The position numbers and the translations under genes were made by a program. A stretch of 64,000 nt of DNA from positions 35,025 to 99,024 of the forward strand of contig QMSP01000005.1 of NCBI GenBank assembly GCA_003650925.1, written 5' to 3'. Shown piece by piece: positions 8,304 to 17,320 of the stretch. The notes under the pieces were generated by a model. The model had not been told where the DNA came from. It made no database searches and saw only the letters and a program-made list of their open reading frames with translations. Origin of the DNA: Thermoprotei archaeon (GTDB lineage Archaea > Thermoproteota > Thermoprotei > QMSL01). Position 1 is the first letter of the stretch; every line of letters starts with the position of its first letter.

Positions 8304-8950
8304 GGCTATGTGTAATCAGCAAAGGCGCAGAGGCAATAATATTCAAAGAGCTATGGTATGGCATCATGGTCGTTAGGAAAGTTAGGATTCCCAAGAAATA
8401 TCGAAGCCCCATGCTGGACCTCGTACTTAGGCGCCAGAGGACATCATTAGAGGCAAAGCTCTTAATAGAAGCTAAATCGCTAGGAGTTCCTGTTCCTACT
8501 GTCTTTGAAGTCGACTTAGATAACACCTATATACTAATGGAATTCATTGAAGGCATGAGACTGAGAGACTTCATCCCCAAGATGCCCCTTGATGAGCGAA
8601 TCAAGTCTTTTACACAAGTGGGTAACAGCGTAGGTAGACTTCATGCTCATGGGATAGTACATGGTGACCTCACAACATCTAACATGATACTGACATCCTC
8701 AGGCAACGTCTACCTAATAGACTTTGGCCTAGGGATGTTCTCTAGTGAACTTGAAGATAGAGGAGTTGACATACATCTGATGCTGAGAGCGCTTGAGAGC
8801 ACGCATGCCGCCTACGTTGAAGAGTGCTTTAAGGCCTTTTTAAAAGGCTATGAGTCAGTCATGGGAGTTAAGGAAACTAGAAAGATCCTCAATAAGGTCA
8901 AGGAGATAAGGTCGAGGGGTCGTTATGTATCTGAAAGACGAGTCAGATAG
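8291..8950 (+). CDS. bud32: KEOPS subunit Bud32 (atypical small kinase/ATPase)
   Basis: The 219-residue piD261-type kinase that activates Kae1. The N-lobe has SKGAEAIIF and VRKVRIPKKYR; the catalytic loop is HGIVHGDLTTSNMIL and the metal loop YLIDFGLG. The start is a TTG inside the 3' end of kae1. Its last codons overlap the XTPase gene by 26 nt. Together with kae1 and the two Pcc1-type genes it accounts for most of KEOPS; Cgi121 is not in the window. Confidence 0.95.
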   Translation: MEIIRLCVISKGAEAIIFKELWYGIMVVRKVRIPKKYRSPMLDLVLRRQRTSLEAKLLIEAKSLGVPVPTVFEVDLDNTYILMEFIEGMRLRDFIPKMPLDERIKSFTQVGNSVGRLHAHGIVHGDLTTSNMILTSSGNVYLIDFGLGMFSSELEDRGVDIHLMLRALESTHAAYVEECFKAFLKGYESVMGVKETRKILNKVKEIRSRGRYVSERRVR

Positions 8951-9521
8951 GATTATCGTGAATCTGGTCACAGGCAATCCACATAAGGTAAAGGAAGCCT
9001 CCATATCTCTAAGAGAGTTCAATATCGAAGTAAGAATGCTTAAAGTAAGGAAGGTTGAAATACAGTCTGATAATCTAGCCAACATAGCCTCCTTCGCCGC
9101 ACTCGAAGCAGCTAAGGAAGTAGGCATGCCTGTTGTAGTAGAGGATGCAGGCCTGTTCATAGAGGCTTTAAATGGCTTTCCAGGTCCCTATTCGTCCTAT
9201 GTATACAAGACCATAGGTGTCCAAGGCATTTTAAAACTTCTGGACGGTATCAATCAGAGAAATGCCTATTTCCTTAGCGTGGTGGCTTATGCTACTCCTC
9301 AAGGCAGATGCTTTACGTTTGAGGGAAGAGTGTATGGGGTCATATCTAAGGAGCCGCGAGGCTCAGGAGGTTTTGGCTTTGATCCTATCTTTATACCAAA
9401 TGAAGGTGATGGAAGAACCTTTGCTGAAATGACTACCGAAGAGAAATGTGCCCTTTCACATAGAGGGAAAGCTTTTAGAAAGTTCGGAGCATGGTTAGTT
9501 AGGCGTGGTGTTACCAGATGA
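8925..9521 (+). CDS. XTP/dITP diphosphatase (HAM1/RdgB family)
   Basis: Sanitises the nucleotide pool by hydrolysing (d)ITP and XTP to monophosphates. Motifs: [52 protein letters not shown] and [13 protein letters not shown]. The ATG at 8925 lies inside bud32; the stop overlaps the S15 ATG (ATGA). Its residence next to Kae1/Bud32 and S15 is common in crenarchaea. Confidence 0.94.
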   Translation: MYLKDESDRIIVNLVTGNPHKVKEASISLREFNIEVRMLKVRKVEIQSDNLANIASFAALEAAKEVGMPVVVEDAGLFIEALNGFPGPYSSYVYKTIGVQGILKLLDGINQRNAYFLSVVAYATPQGRCFTFEGRVYGVISKEPRGSGGFGFDPIFIPNEGDGRTFAEMTTEEKCALSHRGKAFRKFGAWLVRRGVTR

Positions 9522-9964
9522 GGAAGAGAAAGAAAAAGGGTAAATCACACTCAACAAGACCTGCACGAGAAGGTCCTCCTTCATGGATCAAGTACAGTCC
9601 TGAAGAGGTCGAGAACCTAGTGTGTGAGCTCGCCAGAAGAGGTTATGGTCCTTCAATGATAGGCATCATATTGAGGGATCAATACGGTATACCACTGGTG
9701 AAGCAGATAACTGGCAAGAAGATCTGCCAGATATTAGAGGAACATGGCTTAGCTCCTGATATTCCCGAGGACCTCTCCAACCTCATAAAAAGAGCTGCCA
9801 GGCTAAGAAGACATCTGGAGGAGCATCCTAAAGACTACCACTCCAAAAGAGGACTTCAGCTCATAGAATCCAAGATTCACAGACTGGTCAAGTATTATAA
9901 GCGTGTAGGCAGACTACCGAAGGACTGGGATTATAGAAGCCTAATAACACAGCTCTCAGTGTGA
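9518..9964 (+). CDS. rps15: Small ribosomal subunit protein S15 (archaeal S13/S15)
   Basis: 148 residues with the archaeal/eukaryal N-terminal extension (basic [13 protein letters not shown], then [16 protein letters not shown]) and the S15 core with [15 protein letters not shown] and [18 protein letters not shown]. Translationally coupled to the XTPase by the ATGA overlap. Ends the first segment of the operon; 118 nt follow before the next gene. Confidence 0.96.
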   Translation: MRKRKKKGKSHSTRPAREGPPSWIKYSPEEVENLVCELARRGYGPSMIGIILRDQYGIPLVKQITGKKICQILEEHGLAPDIPEDLSNLIKRAARLRRHLEEHPKDYHSKRGLQLIESKIHRLVKYYKRVGRLPKDWDYRSLITQLSV

Positions 9965-10082
9965 GACACCATAGGCTACTTAAAGCCATTAAGTCTCTCA
10001 AATGAAGCCTACTCTAGAGCGACGAGATAATGAGGGGCAATGTATAAGCTGGAGTCAGCACTTATTTTCAAAGTGAAGGGCA

Positions 10083-11507
10083 ATGAAATCCAACGTCAGC
10101 TCTCTGATGCGAAATATAGATGAGGCTGTGAGTTATCTACTCGACATGATAAGAGAAGGTCGCCCCATACTCGTTATCTCTCACTATGATGCTGATGGCC
10201 TTGCTGCAGCTGCCATAATGGTTAAAGTCCTGAGTGATCTAGAAGCCCCATTCCATCTGAAAATATGGCATCAAGTCGATGACATAGGCTTAGAAAGTAT
10301 ATCCAGTTTGGAGGGATATGGAAATGTGATATTTCTTGACATGGGGAGTGGCTGTAAGAGTTCAATAGTGAGGAAGCTTAAGAACTGGCACATCTTAATA
10401 GTCGACCACCATGAGCCAGAGGATGTAGAGGTAGAGGGGGATGTAGTTGAAGTGAATCCTCATCGGCATGGCATAGATGGAGGGATTGAAATAAGCAGCT
10501 CTGGCCTCATCTATCTAGTAGCTAAAAGGCTTGACTCAAGATATATACGTCTCTCTCATCTAGCCATAGTAGGAGCTTTGGCTGATAGGCAGGATAAAGG
10601 AGATAAACACAGCCTTATAGGGTTGAATAGATTTATAGTAGAGGAAGCTGTGCAAAGCGGCATAGTAAAGGAAGAGCTGAGCCTCAGACTATATGGGCTT
10701 CGAAGTAAACCTCTTGTTAAGTGTCTTGAGCAGAGCATAGATCCGTATCTTCCAGGCCTCACTGGCAATGAGATAGCTTGCTATAGATTTTTGAAGAGAA
10801 TAGGCATAGAGCCTGAGGTGAATGGAAAGCTCAGGATGTTCTCATCTCTTAGTAAGGATGAGGTCAAACTATTGGTTACAAGCCTGATCAAGTACCTCAT
10901 AGACTTGGGCTTTCCAAGCAAGGTAGCTGAGGACATCATAGGATATGCATATTTGATCAACATCACTTCCTCCTCATCTCCACTCCATGACGCCCGAGAG
11001 TTCGCCTCCTTGGTCAATGCTTGTGGTAGGCTTGGGAAGTATGGGCTTGCAATAGCGCTCTGTCTTGGGGATAAGGAAGCTCTTGAGGAGGCAATCAAGG
11101 CATCCAATGAGTATAGGAGCAAACTCGCTAGGTATCTTAACAAGGTCTACAGAGGTGATATAGTCCGTGACGAAGGCCTGTTCTATTGCATAGAGGGCGA
11201 TAAAGCGGGTATAGAGGAGAAGATAATTGGAGCAATAGCCTCCATAGTCTCCTCCTCTAAGCTGCTCCCTGATGATAAGCCTGTTGTGGCTCTCGCACTA
11301 TCAAGGAAAGGCTACTTAAAGGTCTCAGCGAGGCGAGGATCACGCAATGATATAGACCTAAATGATATCATGAAAAAAGCCGCTGAGGCTGTTGGAGGAG
11401 TGGGAGGAGGTCATCAAGCAGCAGCAGGAGCACTAATCCCTGCCTACGCTAAAGAAGACTTCATAAAGCAAGTCAAGCTGCTTATGAGAGGTTATCGACA
11501 TGGATGA
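10083..11507 (+). CDS. DHH-family phosphoesterase, archaeal RecJ-like exonuclease
   Basis: 474 residues with the DHH nuclease core: ISHYDADGLAAAA (residues about 34-46), IFLDMGSG, LIVDHHEPED with the name-giving DHH, and a C-terminal DHHA1 motif GGVGGGHQAAAGALI. Archaeal RecJ-like proteins degrade single-stranded DNA or RNA and some associate with the GINS/CMG replisome. Another DHH protein is encoded at 14402-15463. It overlaps pcc1 by 8 nt. Confidence 0.88.
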   Translation: MKSNVSSLMRNIDEAVSYLLDMIREGRPILVISHYDADGLAAAAIMVKVLSDLEAPFHLKIWHQVDDIGLESISSLEGYGNVIFLDMGSGCKSSIVRKLKNWHILIVDHHEPEDVEVEGDVVEVNPHRHGIDGGIEISSSGLIYLVAKRLDSRYIRLSHLAIVGALADRQDKGDKHSLIGLNRFIVEEAVQSGIVKEELSLRLYGLRSKPLVKCLEQSIDPYLPGLTGNEIACYRFLKRIGIEPEVNGKLRMFSSLSKDEVKLLVTSLIKYLIDLGFPSKVAEDIIGYAYLINITSSSSPLHDAREFASLVNACGRLGKYGLAIALCLGDKEALEEAIKASNEYRSKLARYLNKVYRGDIVRDEGLFYCIEGDKAGIEEKIIGAIASIVSSSKLLPDDKPVVALALSRKGYLKVSARRGSRNDIDLNDIMKKAAEAVGGVGGGHQAAAGALIPAYAKEDFIKQVKLLMRGYRHG

Positions 11508-11745
11508 GCTTACTCTGACCATAAAGGTGAAGATAAAGGATCATGAACGGTGTAGAAAGCTTGTGAAATACCTTGAAGACGCTATTGTATCCAGCGACCT
11601 ACTCAAGATCGGCATCCATGAAGATAAGAACTTCATCAACATAGTGATTAGGGGCAAGGGGAACGATATCTCAATGAAGATCGCAGATGTAGTGGATGTT
11701 GTAATGGAAATCATATCCTCCTTCGTGAAGGCTAGAAAGAGTTAA
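11500..11745 (+). CDS. pcc1: KEOPS subunit Pcc1
   Basis: An 81-residue Pcc1-fold protein (LTIKVKIKDHERCRKLVKYL ... INIVIRGKGNDISMKIADVV ... MEIISSFVKA), the dimerisation subunit of KEOPS that binds Kae1. The position recJ-pcc1-rps3ae is usual in crenarchaea. A second, shorter Pcc1-like protein is encoded at 16176-16424. Confidence 0.88.
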   Translation: MDELTLTIKVKIKDHERCRKLVKYLEDAIVSSDLLKIGIHEDKNFINIVIRGKGNDISMKIADVVDVVMEIISSFVKARKS

Positions 11746-11783
11746 ATTATTCCTTATAATGCTAAGTAACGTCGGTGTAGCCT

Positions 11784-12422
11784 ATGCCTCGTAGGCCTAG
11801 TGCAAGGGATAAATGGAGCAGAAAGCAATGGTTCACTGTATATGCTCCTCCTGCATTTAACTTTAGGGAAATAGCTCATGTTCCAGCTGATGAACCTAAG
11901 AAGCTCCTTAATCGCGTTGTAGAGACCACACTCTATGACCTAACAGGAGATATATCTCTTCTTCACGTCAAGCTTAGGTTTCAAATTGTACACGTAGTGG
12001 ACAGTAAAGCTTTTACTCAATTCAAGGGGCATGAGCTAGCGCGCGATTACATTCGTAGTATAGTTAGAAGAGGGAGCACCAAGGTCGATGGACACTTTGA
12101 CGTGGAGACTAAAGATGGAGCATACATGCGAGTGACAGCCATGGCTCTTACCATGAAGAGGTGCAAGTCATCTCAGGAGAAGGCCATTCGAAGGATAATG
12201 AATGAAGTTATATCATCAAAGGCTAAAGTCCTTGACTTTGATGCCTTTATACAAGAAGCTGTGCTTGGCAAGATAGCCTCTGAGATATTCAATAATGCCA
12301 AGAAGATATACCCTCTTAGGAAAACTGAGATCGTGAAGATCAAGGTTCTCAAGATGCCTTCAGTGGACTTTGAGGCCATTGCCAAGGAGATATTGAGCTC
12401 TGCTACAGCTACAACGGGGTGA
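11784..12422 (+). CDS. rps3ae: Small ribosomal subunit protein S3Ae (eS1)
   Basis: 212 residues with the archaeal eS1 signature: RDKWSRKQWFTVYAPPAFN, EIAHVPADEP, TLYDLTGDISLLHVKLRF and FTQFKGHELARDYIRSIVRRG. It follows pcc1 after a 38-nt spacer and probably ends this transcription unit. Confidence 0.96.
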   Translation: MPRRPSARDKWSRKQWFTVYAPPAFNFREIAHVPADEPKKLLNRVVETTLYDLTGDISLLHVKLRFQIVHVVDSKAFTQFKGHELARDYIRSIVRRGSTKVDGHFDVETKDGAYMRVTAMALTMKRCKSSQEKAIRRIMNEVISSKAKVLDFDAFIQEAVLGKIASEIFNNAKKIYPLRKTEIVKIKVLKMPSVDFEAIAKEILSSATATTG

Positions 12423-12533
12423 AAATAATTTTTCAGAAGGATCTCCATAAAAGAACTTAATGTAATAAGAAAGAGTTACCATAGGTCAAGACTGCGAGTA
12501 GCACTCTGCTACCCCAGCAGCTACAGAGTCGGC

Positions 12534-14021
12534 ATGTGCTCACTTGCAGTACACCTGCTCTATCATCTCCTTAACCTACACCCTGAGGTGCTTTGTGAGC
12601 GCTTCTTCTATCAAGGAGCTGGACTTGAGCCTCGCTCGATAGAATCGAATCGCTCCTTGAAGGAGTTCGACATCATAATGTTCACTATATCTTATGAGAA
12701 TGACTATGCAAACGCTGTTAGAATGCTCATTGATGCTGGAATCAAGCCTTTGGCTATGGATAGAAAGAACAAAGATCCTATCATAATTTCAGGAGGAATC
12801 ATAGTCTCAGCCAATCCTCTCCCCTTAAAGGAAGTCTTCGATGCATTTGCTATAGGTGAGGCTGAAGTTCTCTTGCCAAGAATAATTGAATCTCTACTCA
12901 ACTCAGCCTTTCCTTTAAACAAAGACCGGGAGCTAGCCAAGAGTATACTTGCTGAGATAGAAGGAATGTACGTGCCGGACATGACTCAGAAAGTGAGGAG
13001 AGTCTTTGTCAGAAGCCTGGATGAAGCGCCCTATCCCTCCTCTCAGATAGTGGTTGAAGAAGCTCCTGAGGACTATATGCCAATATTCGGCAGAACATTT
13101 TTACTTGAAACCTCAAGGGGATGTCCCTATGCATGTAGATTTTGTCTTCTCAGCTACGTGACTAGGCCTTACAGAAAGAGGAGCCTTAAGAGAATACTGA
13201 GATTAGTAGATGAAGGACTTCTCCGAACCAGATCAAGGAAGATATCTATCATATCCTCTGCACCAGAGCCTGACCTTGAAGAGATCCTGTCTTATTGTGT
13301 TGAAAGAAATCTCGAAGTATCTCTTCCCTCCATAAGGATCGATAAAATGGACACGGAGCTGGCTGCCCTTATGAAGAGAGCTGGTCAAAGAACCCTCACG
13401 ATAGCTCCTGAAGTGGCTGATGAGAGATTAATGGAGATTATAAACAAGGAGATAGACCTTGCTGAGGTCATGAATAACCTGAGGATAGCCTATGAGGCAG
13501 GATTTGATCAGGTAAAGCTGTACTTCATGATAGGACTTCCTGGAGAGCGCTTAGAACATATGGACAAGATAGGAACACTTGTGCGAAGGATAGCTGAGCT
13601 AGGCTTCAAAAAGCCTAGGGCCATAAGGCTCTCAATAAACCCTCTTATTCCCAAGCCCCATACCCCCTTCCAATGGCTTCCTATGTGTCGACTTGATAGT
13701 ATAAGGCTCAGATTGAAGCGTCTAATGCACTCATTAAAAGGAATGCCACAGGTTGATCTTGAGTTCCTAGACCCTCGCTGGGCAAGAATTCAAGCAATCC
13801 TCTCTAGAGGAGATGAGCGTCTTTCTCCTCTACTAATCGAAGTAGCCAGAATGGGGCCATCTCTCTCAGCTTGGAATACCGTGCTCAGAAGAAGTGGTCT
13901 TCTCGAGGAGTATTGTAGAGAACTAAGTCCAGATGAAGAACTTCCATGGGACTTCATAGATGTAGGTATTTCAAAGTCCATATTGAGGAGGGAATATGAT
14001 AAAGTGTTGTCACTCCTCTGA
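12534..14021 (+). CDS. Radical SAM protein with N-terminal B12-binding-like domain
   Basis: The 4Fe-4S site is TSRGCPYACRFCLLS (C-x3-C-x2-C, about residue 195), preceded by a Rossmann-like domain (DIIMFTISYENDYANAV, IISGGIIVSANPLPL, IGEAEVLLPRI) as in B12-binding radical SAM proteins. Substrate unknown. The ATG at 12534 is the first standard start, but the open frame extends upstream to 12429 and encodes RVALCYPSSYRVGM immediately before and across it, the conserved first strand of the domain. True initiation is therefore probably upstream, perhaps at CTG 12492, as no ATG, GTG or TTG exists there. Confidence 0.85.
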   Translation: MCSLAVHLLYHLLNLHPEVLCERFFYQGAGLEPRSIESNRSLKEFDIIMFTISYENDYANAVRMLIDAGIKPLAMDRKNKDPIIISGGIIVSANPLPLKEVFDAFAIGEAEVLLPRIIESLLNSAFPLNKDRELAKSILAEIEGMYVPDMTQKVRRVFVRSLDEAPYPSSQIVVEEAPEDYMPIFGRTFLLETSRGCPYACRFCLLSYVTRPYRKRSLKRILRLVDEGLLRTRSRKISIISSAPEPDLEEILSYCVERNLEVSLPSIRIDKMDTELAALMKRAGQRTLTIAPEVADERLMEIINKEIDLAEVMNNLRIAYEAGFDQVKLYFMIGLPGERLEHMDKIGTLVRRIAELGFKKPRAIRLSINPLIPKPHTPFQWLPMCRLDSIRLRLKRLMHSLKGMPQVDLEFLDPRWARIQAILSRGDERLSPLLIEVARMGPSLSAWNTVLRRSGLLEEYCRELSPDEELPWDFIDVGISKSILRREYDKVLSLL

Positions 14022-14390
14022 GCTCTCGACCTGCTCTCTAATGTAGCGAACTTTGCTCCTCCTATAATATTTCCTGAAGTAGTATCCATATGGCTTATAT
14101 TCTCCAAAACTCCTTAGACCCTTCTCTCTTAACTGTCTCCTCAGGCTCTCTGCGTATTCATGGCTTATCTCACCTCTCCTCTCCATGTAATCTATTATCT
14201 CCTCAGCCTCTTTTTCAGTTCTACATCTTCTGATGAAGGATATGACATCTGGATTCCTTAGCTCATCATACTCCTCACTTCTATTGCTCCATCTGACTCC
14301 ACCTATTGGAAAGGTCATGACTCCATCCTCTATCTCCTTAGCCAGGTGGGGGAACAGCTTCTTAAATGTCTCCTTATCGAATTCAACCAT
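14010..14390 (-). CDS. Conserved archaeal protein, DUF2095-like
   Basis: 126 residues beginning MVEFDKETFKKLFPHLAKEI with later FPIGGVRW and a basic YYFRKYYRRSKVRYIREQ tail. It resembles the uncharacterised archaeal DUF2095 family; no catalytic motif is evident. Soluble, charged, no signal or membrane segment. The 3' end overlaps the convergent radical SAM gene by 12 nt. It starts 11 nt downstream of the DHH gene and probably shares its transcript. Confidence 0.7.
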   Translation of the reverse strand: MVEFDKETFKKLFPHLAKEIEDGVMTFPIGGVRWSNRSEEYDELRNPDVISFIRRCRTEKEAEEIIDYMERRGEISHEYAESLRRQLREKGLRSFGEYKPYGYYFRKYYRRSKVRYIREQVESSEE

Positions 14391-14401
14391 GTCCTATCCC
14401 A

Positions 14402-15463
14402 TTAAACATACTCTTTAAGCCTAGTCTTAAGTTTATCCTCTAACACCTTCATCAACACCTTCAGGACTTCCTCTCTACTACCTCTCACGTTTAGCCCAGC
14501 AGCTAAATCATGGCCTCCTCCTCCACCACCGACTATCTTACCTATCTCCATCATGACATCCTTCCCAAGGCTTGTTCCCGTAACCTCAAGGAATCTTGGA
14601 GAAGCCCTTGCGCATATTCTTACATCCTCACCTTTTCCGCCTATGACCAGAGCTAGGTCTGCACCCAGCTCTATCAGCGCTCTAGCTGCTGATGCCTCGA
14701 ATGCACTTACTTGGGATATACAAATCAAGAGATCTTCCCCATCCTTGCTCACTCTATAAAGCTTCAGCCTTTGAGCAGCTTTAAGTCTAGCTATCCTCTC
14801 GGATATGCTCACCTCTCTTCTAAACAGCCTATTCACCTTGTTGTAATCAGCTCCTCTCTCGAGAAGATGCTTCATAACCTCTAGAACTTCGATGTCTAGG
14901 ATATTGAGATGCCTTGTATCATGTAGTATAGCAGCCATAAGCGCCTCAGCCTCCTCCTTGGATAGCTCCACGCCTATCCACATAGCTATCCTGTGCACTA
15001 TTATGGCTGTCGCCTTAGAGGTGGGCTCTATCAGGTTTAGAAATGATAGCCTCATGGTTCTCTCATGTGGCTCATGATGATCCACTATGAAGATCTTTCC
15101 TCTGAACTTACTCTCTATAAGATCCTTAGCCTCATGGCCTAACTGCTCTAGAGTAGACACATCCACAAGCCCTAGTACATCACACATCATCAACTCTTCT
15201 ATGCCTTCCACTAGAGGCTCTTCTCCATAGATGGCCTCATACATTCTTCTCGCAAGGCTGCTCACTCCCGCAGGAGCCAAGATGAGGATTTCACAGCTAA
15301 GTTTTCTGCCTAAAATTCTCTTCAAAACCTCTGCGCTCAAGAGGGAGTCTGGGTCTGCGTTATGATGACATACTAGTCCAAGTCTCTGTACTTCTTTAAG
15401 CTTCCTCAATAGTTCTCCACAGGCTTGTCTGAAATCCCCATTTTTCAAGCAATTCTCTCGCAT
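14402..15463 (-). CDS. DHH-family phosphoesterase (NrnA/oligoribonuclease-like)
   Basis: 353 residues: CHHNADPDSLLSAEVL, LVDVSTLEQLG, IFIVDHHEPHER (DHH), AILHDTRHL and the DHHA1 glycine loop GGGGGGHDLAAGL. Such proteins cleave short oligonucleotides or phosphate esters; the substrate is not readable here. From ATG 15463 it overlaps DUF3194 by 68 nt, which is long for this window, so a TTG inside that stretch may be the real start. Distinct from the RecJ-like gene at 10083. Confidence 0.85.
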   Translation of the reverse strand: MRENCLKNGDFRQACGELLRKLKEVQRLGLVCHHNADPDSLLSAEVLKRILGRKLSCEILILAPAGVSSLARRMYEAIYGEEPLVEGIEELMMCDVLGLVDVSTLEQLGHEAKDLIESKFRGKIFIVDHHEPHERTMRLSFLNLIEPTSKATAIIVHRIAMWIGVELSKEEAEALMAAILHDTRHLNILDIEVLEVMKHLLERGADYNKVNRLFRREVSISERIARLKAAQRLKLYRVSKDGEDLLICISQVSAFEASAARALIELGADLALVIGGKGEDVRICARASPRFLEVTGTSLGKDVMMEIGKIVGGGGGGHDLAAGLNVRGSREEVLKVLMKVLEDKLKTRLKEYV

Positions 15464-15728
15464 ATACTACACCTTCCTCTATAGCGTTATGCGATATCTC
15501 GTCCAAGTCCTTCTTTATGAAGGGAGAGGCTTCAATCCTTACCTCCAAGGCCAGCATCACTAACCCTTTATCGTTAGGTCCCTCAGCTTCAACTCTGACT
15601 TCCACGCTGTATAGTTCCTTCTCCCCTATGTATGCTAGCGCTACATCAGTTATTCTCTCAGCTATTCTCTCGCATAGTCGGTTCTTCACATCATCACTCA
15701 GAGTCCCCTTAAGGATCTTGAAATTCAA
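15396..15728 (-). CDS. Conserved archaeal protein, DUF3194-like
   Basis: 110-residue soluble protein with alternating strands and helices (VEVRVEAEGPNDKGLVMLAL). Placed in DUF3194 mainly because this family sits directly after prefoldin beta in many crenarchaea, as here, where an ATGA overlap joins the two. Function unknown; linkage to prefoldin suggests a chaperone-related or ribosome-biogenesis role by inference only. Confidence 0.62.
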   Translation of the reverse strand: MNFKILKGTLSDDVKNRLCERIAERITDVALAYIGEKELYSVEVRVEAEGPNDKGLVMLALEVRIEASPFIKKDLDEISHNAIEEGVVYARELLEKWGFQTSLWRTIEEA

Positions 15729-16108
15729 CTCTTCTCAGCAACACTCCCTCCTCCTTGGAGCTTGCTCATTTCCTCGGAAACTCTCTTCCTAAGCTCCTCA
15801 AGCTGTCTTCTTAGCAGGCTTTCTTGCCTTTGAAGTGTTTTTATGTGAAGCTCTACAGTTTCTTTCCTCTCATTGAGCTCTGAGAGCGCCTTATCTCTCT
15901 CAACTCTGAACAGCAAATTGCTTACACTCTTATATACCACAGCGCCTTGAGGCAGTTTACTTATCTCGTCTATTGCATGCTCAATTTCCCTTAGCTCAGC
16001 TTCCCATTGCTGCCTTCTCGTGACTACGTTGATGAGCATTTGCTCTATCTGAGCCAGTCTCGCCAACTGCTGACGTATGTGAGGAGGTATCTGCTCTATT
16101 GAAGACAT
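15725..16108 (-). CDS. pfdB: Prefoldin beta subunit
   Basis: 127 residues with two long coiled-coil helices joined by the beta-hairpin segment ISKLPQGAVVYKSVSNLLF. Prefoldin (alpha2 beta4) holds unfolded proteins for the thermosome. The N-terminal helix carries LAQIEQMLINVVTRRQQWE and the C-terminal one LHIKTLQRQESLLRRQLEE. Overlaps DUF3194 by 4 nt. Confidence 0.94.
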   Translation of the reverse strand: MSSIEQIPPHIRQQLARLAQIEQMLINVVTRRQQWEAELREIEHAIDEISKLPQGAVVYKSVSNLLFRVERDKALSELNERKETVELHIKTLQRQESLLRRQLEELRKRVSEEMSKLQGGGSVAEKS

Positions 16109-16175
16109 GACTTCCTCCCACAGTCTAAAATCCTAGTGTAGAAAGCTAATAATTATTCGTATTTCTCATCATCTC

Positions 16176-16424
16176 CTATTTCCTGTCCTCAAGCGAGCAC
16201 AACGCCCTCAGCATACTCAAGGCTCTAAGGTAGGAGGTCAGCATAGCTCTTAACACTGAGAGCTTCTCCGCAGACATCTCTATGACCACATGACCTCTAC
16301 TCATCATCACTTTGACCTTTCCTCCCCTAGGCTGACTCTCGGCCTCAGGCTTAATGCTACTGTACACTATCTTTAGCACCACTGGATTAGATCTGAAGAT
16401 TATACAAGCCTCATGAGGACACAT
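16176..16424 (-). CDS. Pcc1-like protein (second KEOPS Pcc1-family member)
   Basis: 82 residues with the Pcc1 pattern: a strand pair, a glycine turn (GGKVKVMMSRGHVVIEMSA) and a C-terminal helix (LRAMLTSYLRALSML). Shorter and more divergent than the Pcc1 at 11500. Archaeal Pcc1 paralogues have been described as a fifth KEOPS subunit equivalent to Gon7, forming a heterodimer with Pcc1; this gene is a good candidate for that role. It overlaps the Brix gene by 14 nt in the exosome/ribosome-biogenesis cluster. Confidence 0.7.
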   Translation of the reverse strand: MCPHEACIIFRSNPVVLKIVYSSIKPEAESQPRGGKVKVMMSRGHVVIEMSAEKLSVLRAMLTSYLRALSMLRALCSLEDRK

Positions 16425-16980
16425 AGAGAAAAGCCCTCTCCACCCTTATTAGAGGACCACATATCTTCATATCCCTCAAGGTGAAGAATCTAATAAAGGC
16501 CAGAGATCTGGAATGTCTACTAACCCACAAGACCACATTCCCCATTCCCTTGAGATCCTCTGGATCAGCGGCTTCACAATAGGGCAGTTCAAGTGCTTGA
16601 GCCAAAGTTTCAGCGAATGCCTTAACTTCGTCACTTACTTCCTCCTCACAGCCTATGACCATGTTGACTATTCTCGGAGGTTTAACCGAGTCAGGAACTT
16701 CTCTTGCCAGCTTAACACCTGCTATTATCACTTTTGGAGGTATCCACTTATAGTAGTCCTCACCCACCTCCATGAAGATCAGCCTTCCAGGATTTCCTCT
16801 TCTTGACCCCACTATTATTACCTTCGAGGCTCCTAGGCTCAGAGCTGTAGCAGCAAGGTCCTCTATGGACTGTTTTCCTCTATTAACCCTTATAGCCTCT
16901 GGAAGAACTGCTGCTAACTCATTACAGAAAGACCTAATCCTCCTTCCTGGCCTCCTACAGGTAGTCACCACTATGGTCAT
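16411..16980 (-). CDS. Brix-domain ribosome biogenesis protein
   Basis: Archaeal single-domain Brix protein (189 residues), related to Imp4/Rpf2: IVVTTCRRPGRRIRSFCNEL at the N terminus, then NRGKQSIEDLAATAL and IIVGSRRGNPGRL. Eukaryal Brix proteins act in rRNA folding and subunit assembly. Cotranscribed with L37ae (2-nt gap) and the exosome genes. Confidence 0.9.
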   Translation of the reverse strand: MTIVVTTCRRPGRRIRSFCNELAAVLPEAIRVNRGKQSIEDLAATALSLGASKVIIVGSRRGNPGRLIFMEVGEDYYKWIPPKVIIAGVKLAREVPDSVKPPRIVNMVIGCEEEVSDEVKAFAETLAQALELPYCEAADPEDLKGMGNVVLWVSRHSRSLAFIRFFTLRDMKICGPLIRVERAFLYVSS

Positions 16981-16982
16981 GG

Positions 16983-17279
16983 CTACTCAAAGGGGCCTTT
17001 TTGCCTTGCCTTTAAGGATATTACTTCCTCTCTTGCAAAGGTTTTGCCCAGGATGGTCACTGGGACGTAGGCTCCTCCTGTAAACGTAGTTCCGCATTTA
17101 GTGCAGGTCCATATGCCGAATGATATCCTCTTAAGCCTTCCCATGGTTTTACAGTATGGACATCTGTTCGTCTTAGCGCGCATCTTCATCTCTATTCTTG
17201 CCACTTTCTTCCTTAAAGTGGCTCCATACCTGGCTCCATACCTACCAGCTGGCCCAACGACTTTTGTTCTCCTTCCCAT
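16983..17279 (-). CDS. rpl37ae: Large ribosomal subunit protein L37ae
   Basis: 98 residues beginning GRRTKVVGPAGRYGARYGATL with the zinc ribbon CPYCKTMGRLKRISFGIWTC then TKC. The C terminus (AYVPVTILGKTFAREE onward) is longer than the shortest archaeal forms. No Rpo12 (RpoP) gene lies between it and Brix, unlike many crenarchaeal clusters. Confidence 0.95.
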   Translation of the reverse strand: MGRRTKVVGPAGRYGARYGATLRKKVARIEMKMRAKTNRCPYCKTMGRLKRISFGIWTCTKCGTTFTGGAYVPVTILGKTFAREEVISLKARQKGPFE

Positions 17280-17320
17280 CGATTATCCCCCTTCTATTCC
17301 AAGCCCCCTCCTTATTTGCC

